Source: Armatimonadota bacterium (GTDB lineage Bacteria; Armatimonadota; Fimbriimonadia; Fimbriimonadales; Fimbriimonadaceae). Taken from it: DNA of 64,000 bases. A program made the translations under genes and the position numbers. Positions within the stretch are counted from its first letter, which is position 1, and each line of letters starts with the position of its first letter. Shown here piece after piece: positions 8,517 through 16,637 of this stretch. Location of the stretch: positions 16,450-80,449 of the forward strand of contig JAFDWT010000043.1 of the NCBI GenBank assembly GCA_018268335.1. Direction: 5' to 3'. The notes beneath the pieces were generated by a model. That model saw only the letters and a list, made by a program, of their open reading frames with translations. It searched no databases and had not been told where the DNA came from.

Positions 8517-10298
8517 ATGAATCTGCGCTTCAAATCGTTCCTCGTTGCCGCTGCAACGACAGCGTTGAGCGTCCTGACAGTCTCAAGCGCGGTTGCCCAA
8601 ACAAGAGGGCAGGCAAGCTTGACGCTGACCAACAGTGACGCCAACTTCTGTTACAAGCACGACAACCTCTGGTCTCTCACCAAGACCTCACCTGGCCTTG
8701 CCGCTCCTGGCACATCCGGAACCGTCACTTGGACTGTCACAGCCATCAAGAGTGACGGCGGCACCAGCTTCAACGTGTATGGCGGTTTAACGATCACAAA
8801 CACGGGCAGCGCGCCAGCCACGATCGGCAACATCGTCATCAACCTGCAAAAGCCGAACAGCCAAAAGATCGCTGGCAAAAACGTCCCGTGGGTTTCCGCA
8901 GCGGCCGACATTGCCGACGCGACGAACGGCAATGCTGCGACGAAGGCGAACATCGTGGCCGCTGGCTCACAGGAGGCTCAAGCGTTCAATGCGGCTTTCG
9001 GAGCTAATAACTACACAGTGTCTGGTGCACAAGGAACATTCAAGGAGACTCCTGCTTCGGGAGACATCGTCTTCACGAACTGTGCCGACGACTCGGTCTT
9101 TAACCTGGTGCCGCAACCGACACTGCCGGTCGGCCAGTCGATAACTCTGCTGTACAAAGCAAACTTCAACCTCAATGCCCTGACCGTAGCAGGCAAGACG
9201 TTCCGTGTTGAGGCCTTGGTCACGTTTGGCAACGCTGGCGCCCGCGGTGGCAGCGGTGCGACGGCCACCAACATCGACATCAATGGCAACGGTTTGATCG
9301 ACAGCGACGAAGCCAACGTCCGCACAGTGCCCTCTCGCGTCACCATGGCCACCGTGCCAGTGCTGCCCGAGGAGTGCAACGGCACGGTCACCGTCTTCGA
9401 CGGCTGCCTGAGCGAGGTGACCGGTTCGGTCACGACTTCGAACCCGGTCGGATTCGATGCTTTCACGCATCCTGATCCGGCTTCCACCGTAGACGTGCCG
9501 CTGCCCGACCTTCCTGGCGCGGTCATCTCTGGCAACGCTTCGTGGATCGTCAGTGTCGATGTCGATGGCGGCAAGGACGGCGGTGAAGTATGCAACGAAG
9601 CCACCCTTGTCGGTACTAGCGACGGCATCACGCTCGGCGTCTTGTGCAACGGCGTGCCCGTGTTCATCCAGTGCTGCACTGCGGCAAGCTTCTCAGCCGA
9701 GAGTTGTGTGATCGTCAATGGCGACGGTGGTCCTCCAGACGGATGGCACGACGGGGACTACTACACGTACACCAAAGGCAAGTACCAGACCAGCAACGGT
9801 AGCCCGGTTGCCGACTACCTGCAGGCGAACTTCAGTTCCTTGTTCCCTGGCGGGCTGACCATCGGCATTGCCGACGGCGCAGGCCCTAGGCACAACGCCA
9901 CCTGGACAGATGTCAACGTGTTTCGCAGTTGGATCGGAGGTGGAGGTCCATCTGGAGCTCTGGCAGGCGACACTCTCAATGCGGCGAGCACTTCAGGTGG
10001 CACTTTAGCCAAGCAGGCCGCGACGCTGACTGTCTCGATCAAATTGAGTGGCGTCATGCCAGGCGACCCAGCGGGCCTTGGCGGATTGCACCTCAAGGAC
10101 ACTGGCTTGACCATCGCCGGTACAGCGATCGACGGGCTGACGATTCAGCAAGTGTTGGATCTGGCCAACCAGATCCTGGGCGGCACGACCGGCAGCGGCA
10201 GCGACTTTAGTGCCATGAACACCTTGTTGACGAACATCAACGAGTCCTTTGACGATGGCGCGGTTCACACCTTTGCCATCGAGCATCTGGAGCCATAA
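8517..10298 (+). CDS. Large secreted protein, paralogue A, with EF-hand-like loop
   Basis: A 593-residue exported protein. The signal peptide runs to about residue 28 (hydrophobic core, then SSAVAQ). The mature part is rich in Thr, Gly, Ser and Asn, as in adhesive surface proteins. A calcium-loop-like segment, DINGNGLIDSDE, lies near the middle, and eight or more cysteines suggest disulfides. No enzymatic motif is visible. I set the start at the ATG at 8517 because the signal peptide begins there; an upstream in-frame start would add 25 hydrophilic residues. The next gene is a clear paralogue with the same N-terminus (AQTRGQASLTLTN). A hairpin terminator follows 30 bp downstream. Function unknown; surface or matrix role inferred only. 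Confidence 0.82.
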   Translation: MNLRFKSFLVAAATTALSVLTVSSAVAQTRGQASLTLTNSDANFCYKHDNLWSLTKTSPGLAAPGTSGTVTWTVTAIKSDGGTSFNVYGGLTITNTGSAPATIGNIVINLQKPNSQKIAGKNVPWVSAAADIADATNGNAATKANIVAAGSQEAQAFNAAFGANNYTVSGAQGTFKETPASGDIVFTNCADDSVFNLVPQPTLPVGQSITLLYKANFNLNALTVAGKTFRVEALVTFGNAGARGGSGATATNIDINGNGLIDSDEANVRTVPSRVTMATVPVLPEECNGTVTVFDGCLSEVTGSVTTSNPVGFDAFTHPDPASTVDVPLPDLPGAVISGNASWIVSVDVDGGKDGGEVCNEATLVGTSDGITLGVLCNGVPVFIQCCTAASFSAESCVIVNGDGGPPDGWHDGDYYTYTKGKYQTSNGSPVADYLQANFSSLFPGGLTIGIADGAGPRHNATWTDVNVFRSWIGGGGPSGALAGDTLNAASTSGGTLAKQAATLTVSIKLSGVMPGDPAGLGGLHLKDTGLTIAGTAIDGLTIQQVLDLANQILGGTTGSGSDFSAMNTLLTNINESFDDGAVHTFAIEHLEP

Positions 10299-10328
10299 GC
10301 CAATAATCAGTTGACGCAGGCTTAAGAG

Positions 10329-10354
10329 TGGCCGGAGACATTGATCTCCGGCCA
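10329..10354 (+). terminator. Hairpin terminator after paralogue A
   Basis: TGGCCGGAGA, a six-base loop, then TCTCCGGCCA: a perfect 10-bp stem starting 30 bp after the stop codon. There is no T-tract. The hairpin after paralogue B shares the GGCCGGAGA core, so the pair seem to have been duplicated with their terminators. Confidence 0.75.
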
Positions 10355-10767
10355 TTCACACTTTAGAACACCAGCCGACTCGCTTGCCAAAACCTACGGC
10401 CTTCACGGGCCCACATGGCGCCTTATGTCAATTGGGACTCACTCCCTTCGGAAATGACAATTCGCAAAGTCAGTGCACGGCCTTGACGCGTCAAGACACC
10501 GAAGTATTGGTTCAAAAGCGATTGGTTACACTGCCCTGTACCACTAGCGAGGACAAAGTCATACAAAAGACACAGTAAATCTACGGGGGACCACGCATAC
10601 TAGGAATGTGCCCCATGCCCCATTGCTCTATAGTCTTTGGCCATGACGGCATCGGTCTGGATTCTGTGAGCGGGTGACTTCTATGGCTCTGTGCCGGTGG
10701 AAACTGTTCTACCGGAGGGCAGTGACCAAAGCACCCGGCGCCACGGATCCAGAAGGACAACCATTCA
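10355..10767. other. Non-coding stretch upstream of paralogue B
   Basis: About 410 bases with no gene I can support. Short open frames here have no Shine-Dalgarno and no family look. A weak inverted repeat (CCGGT near 10693, ACCGG near 10710) lies about 60 bp before the next start. Position and composition resemble the leader of paralogue A, so it probably holds the promoter and 5' leader of paralogue B. Confidence 0.35.
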
Positions 10768-12513
10768 ATGAAGATTACTTTGCGTCCGTTCCTCGTGGCT
10801 GCCGCCACATTCGGGATCGGCGTCTTGACGGCGACCAGTGCAGTGGCCCAAACCCGTGGCCAAGCCAGTCTCACCCTCACAAACAACGACGCCACTTACT
10901 GTTTCAAGCACCAGAACAACTGGTCCCTGTCCAAAACTGACGACTTCGCCGGCGGCACGAGCGGCCATGTGACGTGGACCGTGACTGCCGTCAAAACTGA
11001 CGGAGGCACAAGCTTCACCGTCCTCGGCGGGTTGACGATCACGAACACCGGCTCCGGACTGGCCCCGATCGGCAACATCGTCATCAATCTGCAACGCAAG
11101 AACAGCCACAAGATCAACGGCAAACTGACCCCCTGGGTCTCCGTCGCCGCCGACGTGGCAGACGCCACCAACGGCGACAACGCCACTGTGGCCAACATCG
11201 CTTCCGCCGGCTCCCAAGAGGATCCGGCCACCAACAGCCTCTACGGCATCGGCAACTATGTCGTCAGCGGTTCCAAGGGTACGTTCACAGAGTCGGCCGG
11301 CTCCGGCAAGCTGGAGTTCACTGACGCCAATTCCAACTCGATTTTCTCGCTCGTTCCGCAGCTTTATCTGCCGGCAGGCGCGTCGATCACGCTGCTCTAT
11401 AGGGCCGAGTTCGACCCGACCGTGATCGCGGCGGCGGGCAACGACTTCCGCGTCGAGGCTCTCGTGACATTTGGAAGGGCCGGCTTGCGTGGCGGCAGCG
11501 GCGCCTCAGCCCCCAGCATCGACATCAACGGCAATGGCACCGTCGACAAGGATGAGAACTGGGTCCGCACAGTCCCAGCCCGCACGTCGATGGGCCTCGT
11601 GCTGAGCACTCCAGAAGAGTGCAACGACTCGGCGACAATAGGCGACCTTGGTCTCGACAGCGAGGGCGACGCGACTTTCAGCAACGTCACTGGCCTGGAC
11701 CAGTTCCCGGCGACGGTGAACGCATCCCAGGTCTGGACGATCGAGGCCGACGTCGACGGCGGCGTTGACGGCGGATTTGTCTGCAACGAAGCGACGCTGG
11801 ATTCAGCTGGCGACAGCAAGACGCTGAACATCGTGGTCGGACACGACCCTCTTGGCAACCCGATCTACTTGACCGTGCCGTGCTGCTTTGACGTCCATCT
11901 GACCGCGCAAGACTGTGTGCCTGTCGATGGCGACGGTGGCCCTCCGACGGGGTTCCCAGACGGCAGTTACTTCACATTCACGCAAGGTAAGTACAACGAC
12001 CACGCTAACAACGCAGTGGCGAACTATGTCGAAGCGCATTTTGCCTCCCTATTCGTCGGCGGCAAGTTGACGATCGGAGTCATCGGCGCCACGACCCACG
12101 ACGCATCGTGGACCGACGTCGACGCCTTCCGGCTCTGGATCGGCGGCGGCGGGCCTTCGGGTGCGCTGACGGCAGACACTCTCAACGCGACAAGCACGTC
12201 TGGTGGAACTCTGGCCAAGCAGACTGGTGCCCTGACACTGACTCTCGCCCTTCAAGGAGCGGTGATTCCAGGAGTCAACGGTGGCAACCCGCTCCCCAGC
12301 GGACTGGGTTCGCTAAAGCTGAAGGACACTGGCACCTCTCTGGACGGCCAGACGGTGAGCCAGATCCTGGCGGCGGCCAATCAAGCGCTCGGTGCCGGGA
12401 CCTTGCCTCCTGGCTACACGTTCAGTAGCCTCAACGACCTGATTGACAACCTCAACAAGGCGTTCGACGACGGTATCACCTCAAGCTGGGCCAACGCCCA
12501 CTTGACCACTTGA
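10768..12513 (+). CDS. Large secreted protein, paralogue B, with EF-hand-like loop
   Basis: A 581-residue exported protein paralogous to the preceding gene along its whole length. Shared landmarks are the signal peptide ending SAVAQ, the mature start TRGQASLTLTN, GGLTITNTGS, LVPQ, FRVEALVTFG, the loop DINGNGTVDKDE, VNGDGGPP/VDGDGGPP, WIGGGGPSGAL and a C-terminal KDTG segment. The start ATG is placed at the signal peptide. Conserved cysteines again suggest disulfides. The tandem arrangement, with similar hairpins after each gene, indicates duplication as a unit. It is probably an envelope or matrix protein, with a subtilisin-like protease gene convergent to it 80 bp away. Confidence 0.85.
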   Translation: MKITLRPFLVAAATFGIGVLTATSAVAQTRGQASLTLTNNDATYCFKHQNNWSLSKTDDFAGGTSGHVTWTVTAVKTDGGTSFTVLGGLTITNTGSGLAPIGNIVINLQRKNSHKINGKLTPWVSVAADVADATNGDNATVANIASAGSQEDPATNSLYGIGNYVVSGSKGTFTESAGSGKLEFTDANSNSIFSLVPQLYLPAGASITLLYRAEFDPTVIAAAGNDFRVEALVTFGRAGLRGGSGASAPSIDINGNGTVDKDENWVRTVPARTSMGLVLSTPEECNDSATIGDLGLDSEGDATFSNVTGLDQFPATVNASQVWTIEADVDGGVDGGFVCNEATLDSAGDSKTLNIVVGHDPLGNPIYLTVPCCFDVHLTAQDCVPVDGDGGPPTGFPDGSYFTFTQGKYNDHANNAVANYVEAHFASLFVGGKLTIGVIGATTHDASWTDVDAFRLWIGGGGPSGALTADTLNATSTSGGTLAKQTGALTLTLALQGAVIPGVNGGNPLPSGLGSLKLKDTGTSLDGQTVSQILAAANQALGAGTLPPGYTFSSLNDLIDNLNKAFDDGITSSWANAHLTT

Positions 12514-12536
12514 CGCCAAGTCGTGCATACAACGAA

Positions 12537-12577
12537 CGCCGGTGGCCGGAGACGTCGTCTCCGGCCACCGGCGTTTT
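12537..12577 (+). terminator. Strong hairpin terminator after paralogue B
   Basis: A perfect 17-bp stem (12537-12553 with 12557-12573) and a three-base loop, followed by TTTT. It lies 24 bp after the stop of paralogue B. Because the stem is symmetric it may also serve the convergent protease gene, whose stop is at 12594. Confidence 0.88.
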
Positions 12578-12593
12578 CGGCTTTGGTGTCCGA

Positions 12594-14327
12594 CTATTTG
12601 CTCACTGTCACGTTGCTTGAGCTGCCGACGTTGCCGGCCGCGTCATAGGCCCGGCAGACCAGAGTGTGGTTGCCACGTGCCCATTTCCTGGTGTTCAGGC
12701 TAAAGCTCGGATTGGCCAAGGTCGAGCTGGCCGCCAGCTTGCCGTCGAGCCAAAGTTCAGTCTTGACGACACCCATGTTGTCCGACGCGCTGGTTTTGAC
12801 GGACAATGTCGTGCCAACCACGACGCCGATACCCGGCGAGACGATGGTCGCGCTCGGAGCCGTCGTGTCGACGACGTTGTTCACGTTCACCGTGGCTTGC
12901 ACCTGCGAGGTGTTCCCCGCCGAGTCGGCGGCGACGGCCAAGAGCGTGTGGCTGCCGTTAGCCAGCTTCGTCGTGTCCCAGCTGTAGCTGAACGGAACCA
13001 CCGACCACGACTGCGCCAAAGCGCCGTCGACATACAGCTTCATGCTCGTCACGCCGACGTTGTCCGTTGCGTTGAGGCCGATGGATACCGAGCCAGCGAC
13101 AGATGCACCATCAGTCGGGTTCGAGAAGGAAACTGAAGGCGGGATCGTGTCCTGCGTGTTCAGGCCCTTGGCGCTCATTACCGCCTTATAGGAGTTGACG
13201 CGGCCCGCGCCGAACGAAGCGTCCCAACCAGCAGAACCAAGATCGTCGCTGGTGTTCTTCAGCAGGTCATAGACCTGATATCCGGTCAGGCCCGGGTTCG
13301 CCGAGAGGACGAGTGCAGCCGCACCGGCCGTGATCGGCGCTGAGAACGACGTGCCGCTCCACGAGCCGTAACCGCCACCGTTGTTCGTCGTGTAAATCGA
13401 AACGCCGGGTGCGGTCAAATCGACGTCGGCACCAGTTGTCGAGAACGAGGCCTTTGCATCGGCGCTGTCGGTAGCACCAACAGTCAATATGTACGGGCTA
13501 TCGGCGGTCGTGTCCGCCGCACCGGTGTTGCCGGATGACACGCAGACCACGCCGCCGTGGTCCATGAAGTACTTGGCCGCGTTGGCCACCGCCGAGCTGC
13601 CAGTCATCTGATAGCTGATGTTGGCCACCTTGGCCCCATGGTCAGAAGCCCAGGTCAACGCCGAAGAGATCGTGCTGCTATAGCCATAGCCGTTTACATC
13701 GCTGATGCGCATCGGCATGATCTGGCTGCCATAGGCCATGCCAGCGATGCCGAGGCTATTGTTGCCAGTAGCAGCCGCGCAACCGGCGACAGCGGTGCCG
13801 TGGCCATACACGTCGTGGGTGTCGCTGGTGTTGTCGTAGGTGTTCCACCCGCCGACATACCGGCCGACCAGATCCGGGTGCGTCGGGTCGCAGCCGGTGT
13901 CCAGGATCGCAATGGTGACACCCATGCCACTGGAATAGGCCCAGGTGCTGCTCGCTTGCGTCTTGTTCACATACCACTCGCTGGCAAGGCTCGGGTCGTT
14001 GACGGCTGCGGCCGGCTTCATGGCCCAGTCGGGTTCGGCAAATTCGACGTCGGATCGCTTGGCGAGCGCGCTGGCAAAAGCCTTCTCGGAGGCCTGGGCT
14101 GGGAGTTGGAGGACGTAAGTGTCGATCCCATTGAAGTGGTCTGCCTTACGGGCTCCGGAGTTGCCGATGACCCGGTCCGCCTGGGCCTGGGTCACGCCCG
14201 GTTTGAACTTCACCAGGATGCGATGCGGGGCGAAATCTTGGGCAAAGGCCGCGGCCGCGAGACCAGCGACCGCCGCAGTGGGAACCACGACCTTCAAGAA
14301 GCGGGCACGAAAACCGCGACAATTCAC
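12594..14327 (-). CDS. Secreted subtilisin-like serine protease (S8) with two Ig-like domains
   Basis: A 577-residue exported protease. It has a signal peptide to about residue 30, an inhibitor-I9-like propeptide (30-100, starting PHRILVKFKPGVT) and an S8 catalytic domain. The triad is Asp143 (ILDTG), His176 (GHGT) and Ser327 (SGTSFSAP), with the oxyanion Asn267 in SSGNTG. The fold is thermitase-like. Two C-terminal repeats of about 90 residues each (both with the pattern LYVDG/LWLDG... GNHTL / GSHTL... AAGN) are bacterial Ig-like domains, usually for binding a surface or polymer. It is convergent to the secreted paralogues, and an extracellular degradative or processing role is inferred. Confidence 0.93.
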   Translation of the reverse strand: MNCRGFRARFLKVVVPTAAVAGLAAAAFAQDFAPHRILVKFKPGVTQAQADRVIGNSGARKADHFNGIDTYVLQLPAQASEKAFASALAKRSDVEFAEPDWAMKPAAAVNDPSLASEWYVNKTQASSTWAYSSGMGVTIAILDTGCDPTHPDLVGRYVGGWNTYDNTSDTHDVYGHGTAVAGCAAATGNNSLGIAGMAYGSQIMPMRISDVNGYGYSSTISSALTWASDHGAKVANISYQMTGSSAVANAAKYFMDHGGVVCVSSGNTGAADTTADSPYILTVGATDSADAKASFSTTGADVDLTAPGVSIYTTNNGGGYGSWSGTSFSAPITAGAAALVLSANPGLTGYQVYDLLKNTSDDLGSAGWDASFGAGRVNSYKAVMSAKGLNTQDTIPPSVSFSNPTDGASVAGSVSIGLNATDNVGVTSMKLYVDGALAQSWSVVPFSYSWDTTKLANGSHTLLAVAADSAGNTSQVQATVNVNNVVDTTAPSATIVSPGIGVVVGTTLSVKTSASDNMGVVKTELWLDGKLAASSTLANPSFSLNTRKWARGNHTLVCRAYDAAGNVGSSSNVTVSK

Positions 14328-14580
14328 GTGAGTCCTATTCCTGACTCAACCCAGGCCCGGGCTCCGAACAATACCAAGATTCGCTCGCGAACCAGCAATT
14401 TCGCGACTGCGCTGGAGTCAATTCTCTAGACATGCAATCGCCAATCTAAGTGGATCTTAGGGTCAACTTTCGCCCTTGCTTTCACTGTCTGTGCGGACAA
14501 ACAGGGTCTACAAAAAAGCATCAACTTAAGGGGCTCTGCGCCCGGCAGATTATCGCCGCCTGGCAAATTGACCAATATAG

Positions 14581-16539
14581 ATGAATGTGTCCGCCGACGC
14601 GCGTCGCGGCGGGCCAGACGCTGGTGCAATGGGAGACACACGGGACAATACGGCTCGAAAGAGCAAAACCAATAAGGTGTTCTTTACGCCGGACCGGATC
14701 GCCTATGTCCTGGTCTTTGTCCTGGCGGTGGCCCTGTACTACCGGTCACTCTATTATGTCGCCGTTTGGGACGACCATGCCTTGATGACGGGCGAGGCGC
14801 TCGGCGGCGGGACCTTTTGGGGCGCGCTGACCAAGCCGTTCCTGGGCCAGTACTACCGGCCACTAACTTCCCTTTCCTACTGGTTCGACTTCCAGAACTT
14901 CAGGTCGAACATCTTCCTCTGGCACCAGTCCAGCATCCTTCTGCACGCCTTTGGGGCCATGGTCGCCGGCATGTTGGGCAAGGCGGTGTCGGGGAACAAG
15001 TGGGTCGGAGTCCTGGCGGCGGCAGCGTTTGCGGTGCAACCGTCGCAGGTCGCTGCAGCGGCATGGGTCGGCGGACGCACGGACGTTTTGTCCGCTCTTG
15101 TCGTGCCGCTTTTCCTCTTACTGACCGTCAAGTTCTTTCAGACAGACAAAGGCAGGTACTTGGTAGGAGCGACCTTGGTGCTCTATGTCGCCGCGATGGT
15201 GAAAGAGCAAAACCTCGCAATCTTGCTCGCCGTCCCGGCGCTGCAAGCAGCCTTCGGCACACCCACACGAAAGCGGCTTGCAGTGACCGCGACCGCATTA
15301 GCCGTGCCGACCATTGTCTTCATTGCCACCTGGCTTCAGTATCGACAATACGCTTCGACCACCTTCCCTCCCTCCATTGTTGAAGGTATCGCCCGCGTGG
15401 GCGGCTGCGCAGCCAACTACTTTTTTCTTTTGGTGGCGCCGACCTCAGCTCCACAGGCGACGATTTCCCTGGCCAATTTCGAGTCCATCGGGTGGATCGC
15501 GTTCGGCATGGCCGTCCTTGTCGGCAGCTTGGTCGCCGTCTGGCTGGTCTATAAAAAGGACAAAGTCCTGGCCGCCGTAGGAGCCTGTGCCTTGGCTCTC
15601 TACTTCCCGGTTTCGAACGCCATTCCCATGCCGTCGCTGCTGGTGGGGCCGTACCGGGTGGCGACTGTCGGGGCACTTCTGGCCGTCTTGGCGGCCATGC
15701 TGGTCGAAAGACAATGGGCCAATAAGCGGCCGGCAGTTGCCGTCGCCGTCGGCGTTGTCATCGCCTTTTGGGCTTGGGCGACGCACCGGGACATGGACGT
15801 GTGGAAGACCGAGGCCGGATTCTTCCAGGCAGTGGCCAAGCATGACCCGCACAGCATCATCGGCCAGCTCAATGTCGTTAGCTCGCTGATCGCCGACCGA
15901 AGGTTTGAAGAGGCATTCAGTGCGTCCGAGGCGTATCTCGGCTGGCTGATGGAGGGCAGTGATTGGCGAGCCAGCTTGGACGCGGGCAAGGGGCTCACTA
16001 TGAACGCCAGGCAGTCGCGACGGTTGGAATACAACACCGGCGTCAGGATTCTGGACACTAAGTACCTCTCCGGTGTCGTGTGCAACCGGGCCACAGCGAT
16101 GTCGGGGCTTGGCCAAACCAAACAAGCCAAAGCCTGTTTCGAATCCGCCCTGCAAATCGACCCGAAGTGCGCTCCCGCTCTCTTTGCCCTTGGTGACATC
16201 GCTACGCCGACGGACAAAGAGCTCGCCGTCCGGCTCTTCAAAAAGGCGATCGCCGTGCGCGGGGTCATGGCCGAATACGCCCACCTGGGCGCGATCCTCA
16301 AGGACCTTGGGCGATACGAAGAAGCGGCGGAGGCCTATCGGGGTGCCCTCAAACGGGGTGACTGGCTGGGCGACCTCTGGGTCGATCTTGCCGAATCGGA
16401 AGACATGGCTGGCAAGAGTCTGCTGGCGCAAGAGGCCATCGCCGCCGCGGAAGGCAAGCTCATCGCCAATAAAGACAGATTCAAGGAAATAAAGGACAGG
16501 ATCAGCCGGAAATCCGCAACTTTGAAGTCGAAGGGCTAG
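14581..16539 (+). CDS. TMTC-like multi-pass membrane protein with C-terminal TPRs
   Basis: A 652-residue protein. About ten membrane helices fill residues 38-400. The first outer loop carries WDDHAL and the later segment FLGQYYRPLTSLSY, which resemble the acidic motif and the YYRPL box of TMTC/GT-C glycosyltransferases that use polyprenyl-phosphate sugars. From about residue 470 there are TPR-type repeats (NRATAMSGLGQTKQAKACFE, AEYAHLGAILKDLGRYEEAA). Such proteins O-glycosylate exported proteins in eukaryotes; a similar role here is inference. The start is uncertain: neither the ATG at 14581 nor the one at 14629 has a good Shine-Dalgarno. The 253 bp before it, shared with the divergent protease, are AT-rich with no clear boxes. 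Confidence 0.7.
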   Translation: MNVSADARRGGPDAGAMGDTRDNTARKSKTNKVFFTPDRIAYVLVFVLAVALYYRSLYYVAVWDDHALMTGEALGGGTFWGALTKPFLGQYYRPLTSLSYWFDFQNFRSNIFLWHQSSILLHAFGAMVAGMLGKAVSGNKWVGVLAAAAFAVQPSQVAAAAWVGGRTDVLSALVVPLFLLLTVKFFQTDKGRYLVGATLVLYVAAMVKEQNLAILLAVPALQAAFGTPTRKRLAVTATALAVPTIVFIATWLQYRQYASTTFPPSIVEGIARVGGCAANYFFLLVAPTSAPQATISLANFESIGWIAFGMAVLVGSLVAVWLVYKKDKVLAAVGACALALYFPVSNAIPMPSLLVGPYRVATVGALLAVLAAMLVERQWANKRPAVAVAVGVVIAFWAWATHRDMDVWKTEAGFFQAVAKHDPHSIIGQLNVVSSLIADRRFEEAFSASEAYLGWLMEGSDWRASLDAGKGLTMNARQSRRLEYNTGVRILDTKYLSGVVCNRATAMSGLGQTKQAKACFESALQIDPKCAPALFALGDIATPTDKELAVRLFKKAIAVRGVMAEYAHLGAILKDLGRYEEAAEAYRGALKRGDWLGDLWVDLAESEDMAGKSLLAQEAIAAAEGKLIANKDRFKEIKDRISRKSATLKSKG

Positions 16540-16637
16540 AAAGCGCGAATCAAACATAAATAGTTGGAACAAGATGGTGCAGAATTCGCCTACAATATCG
16601 TTTAAACTGAACGGATCGGAAGGCCGCCGAACCTGCT

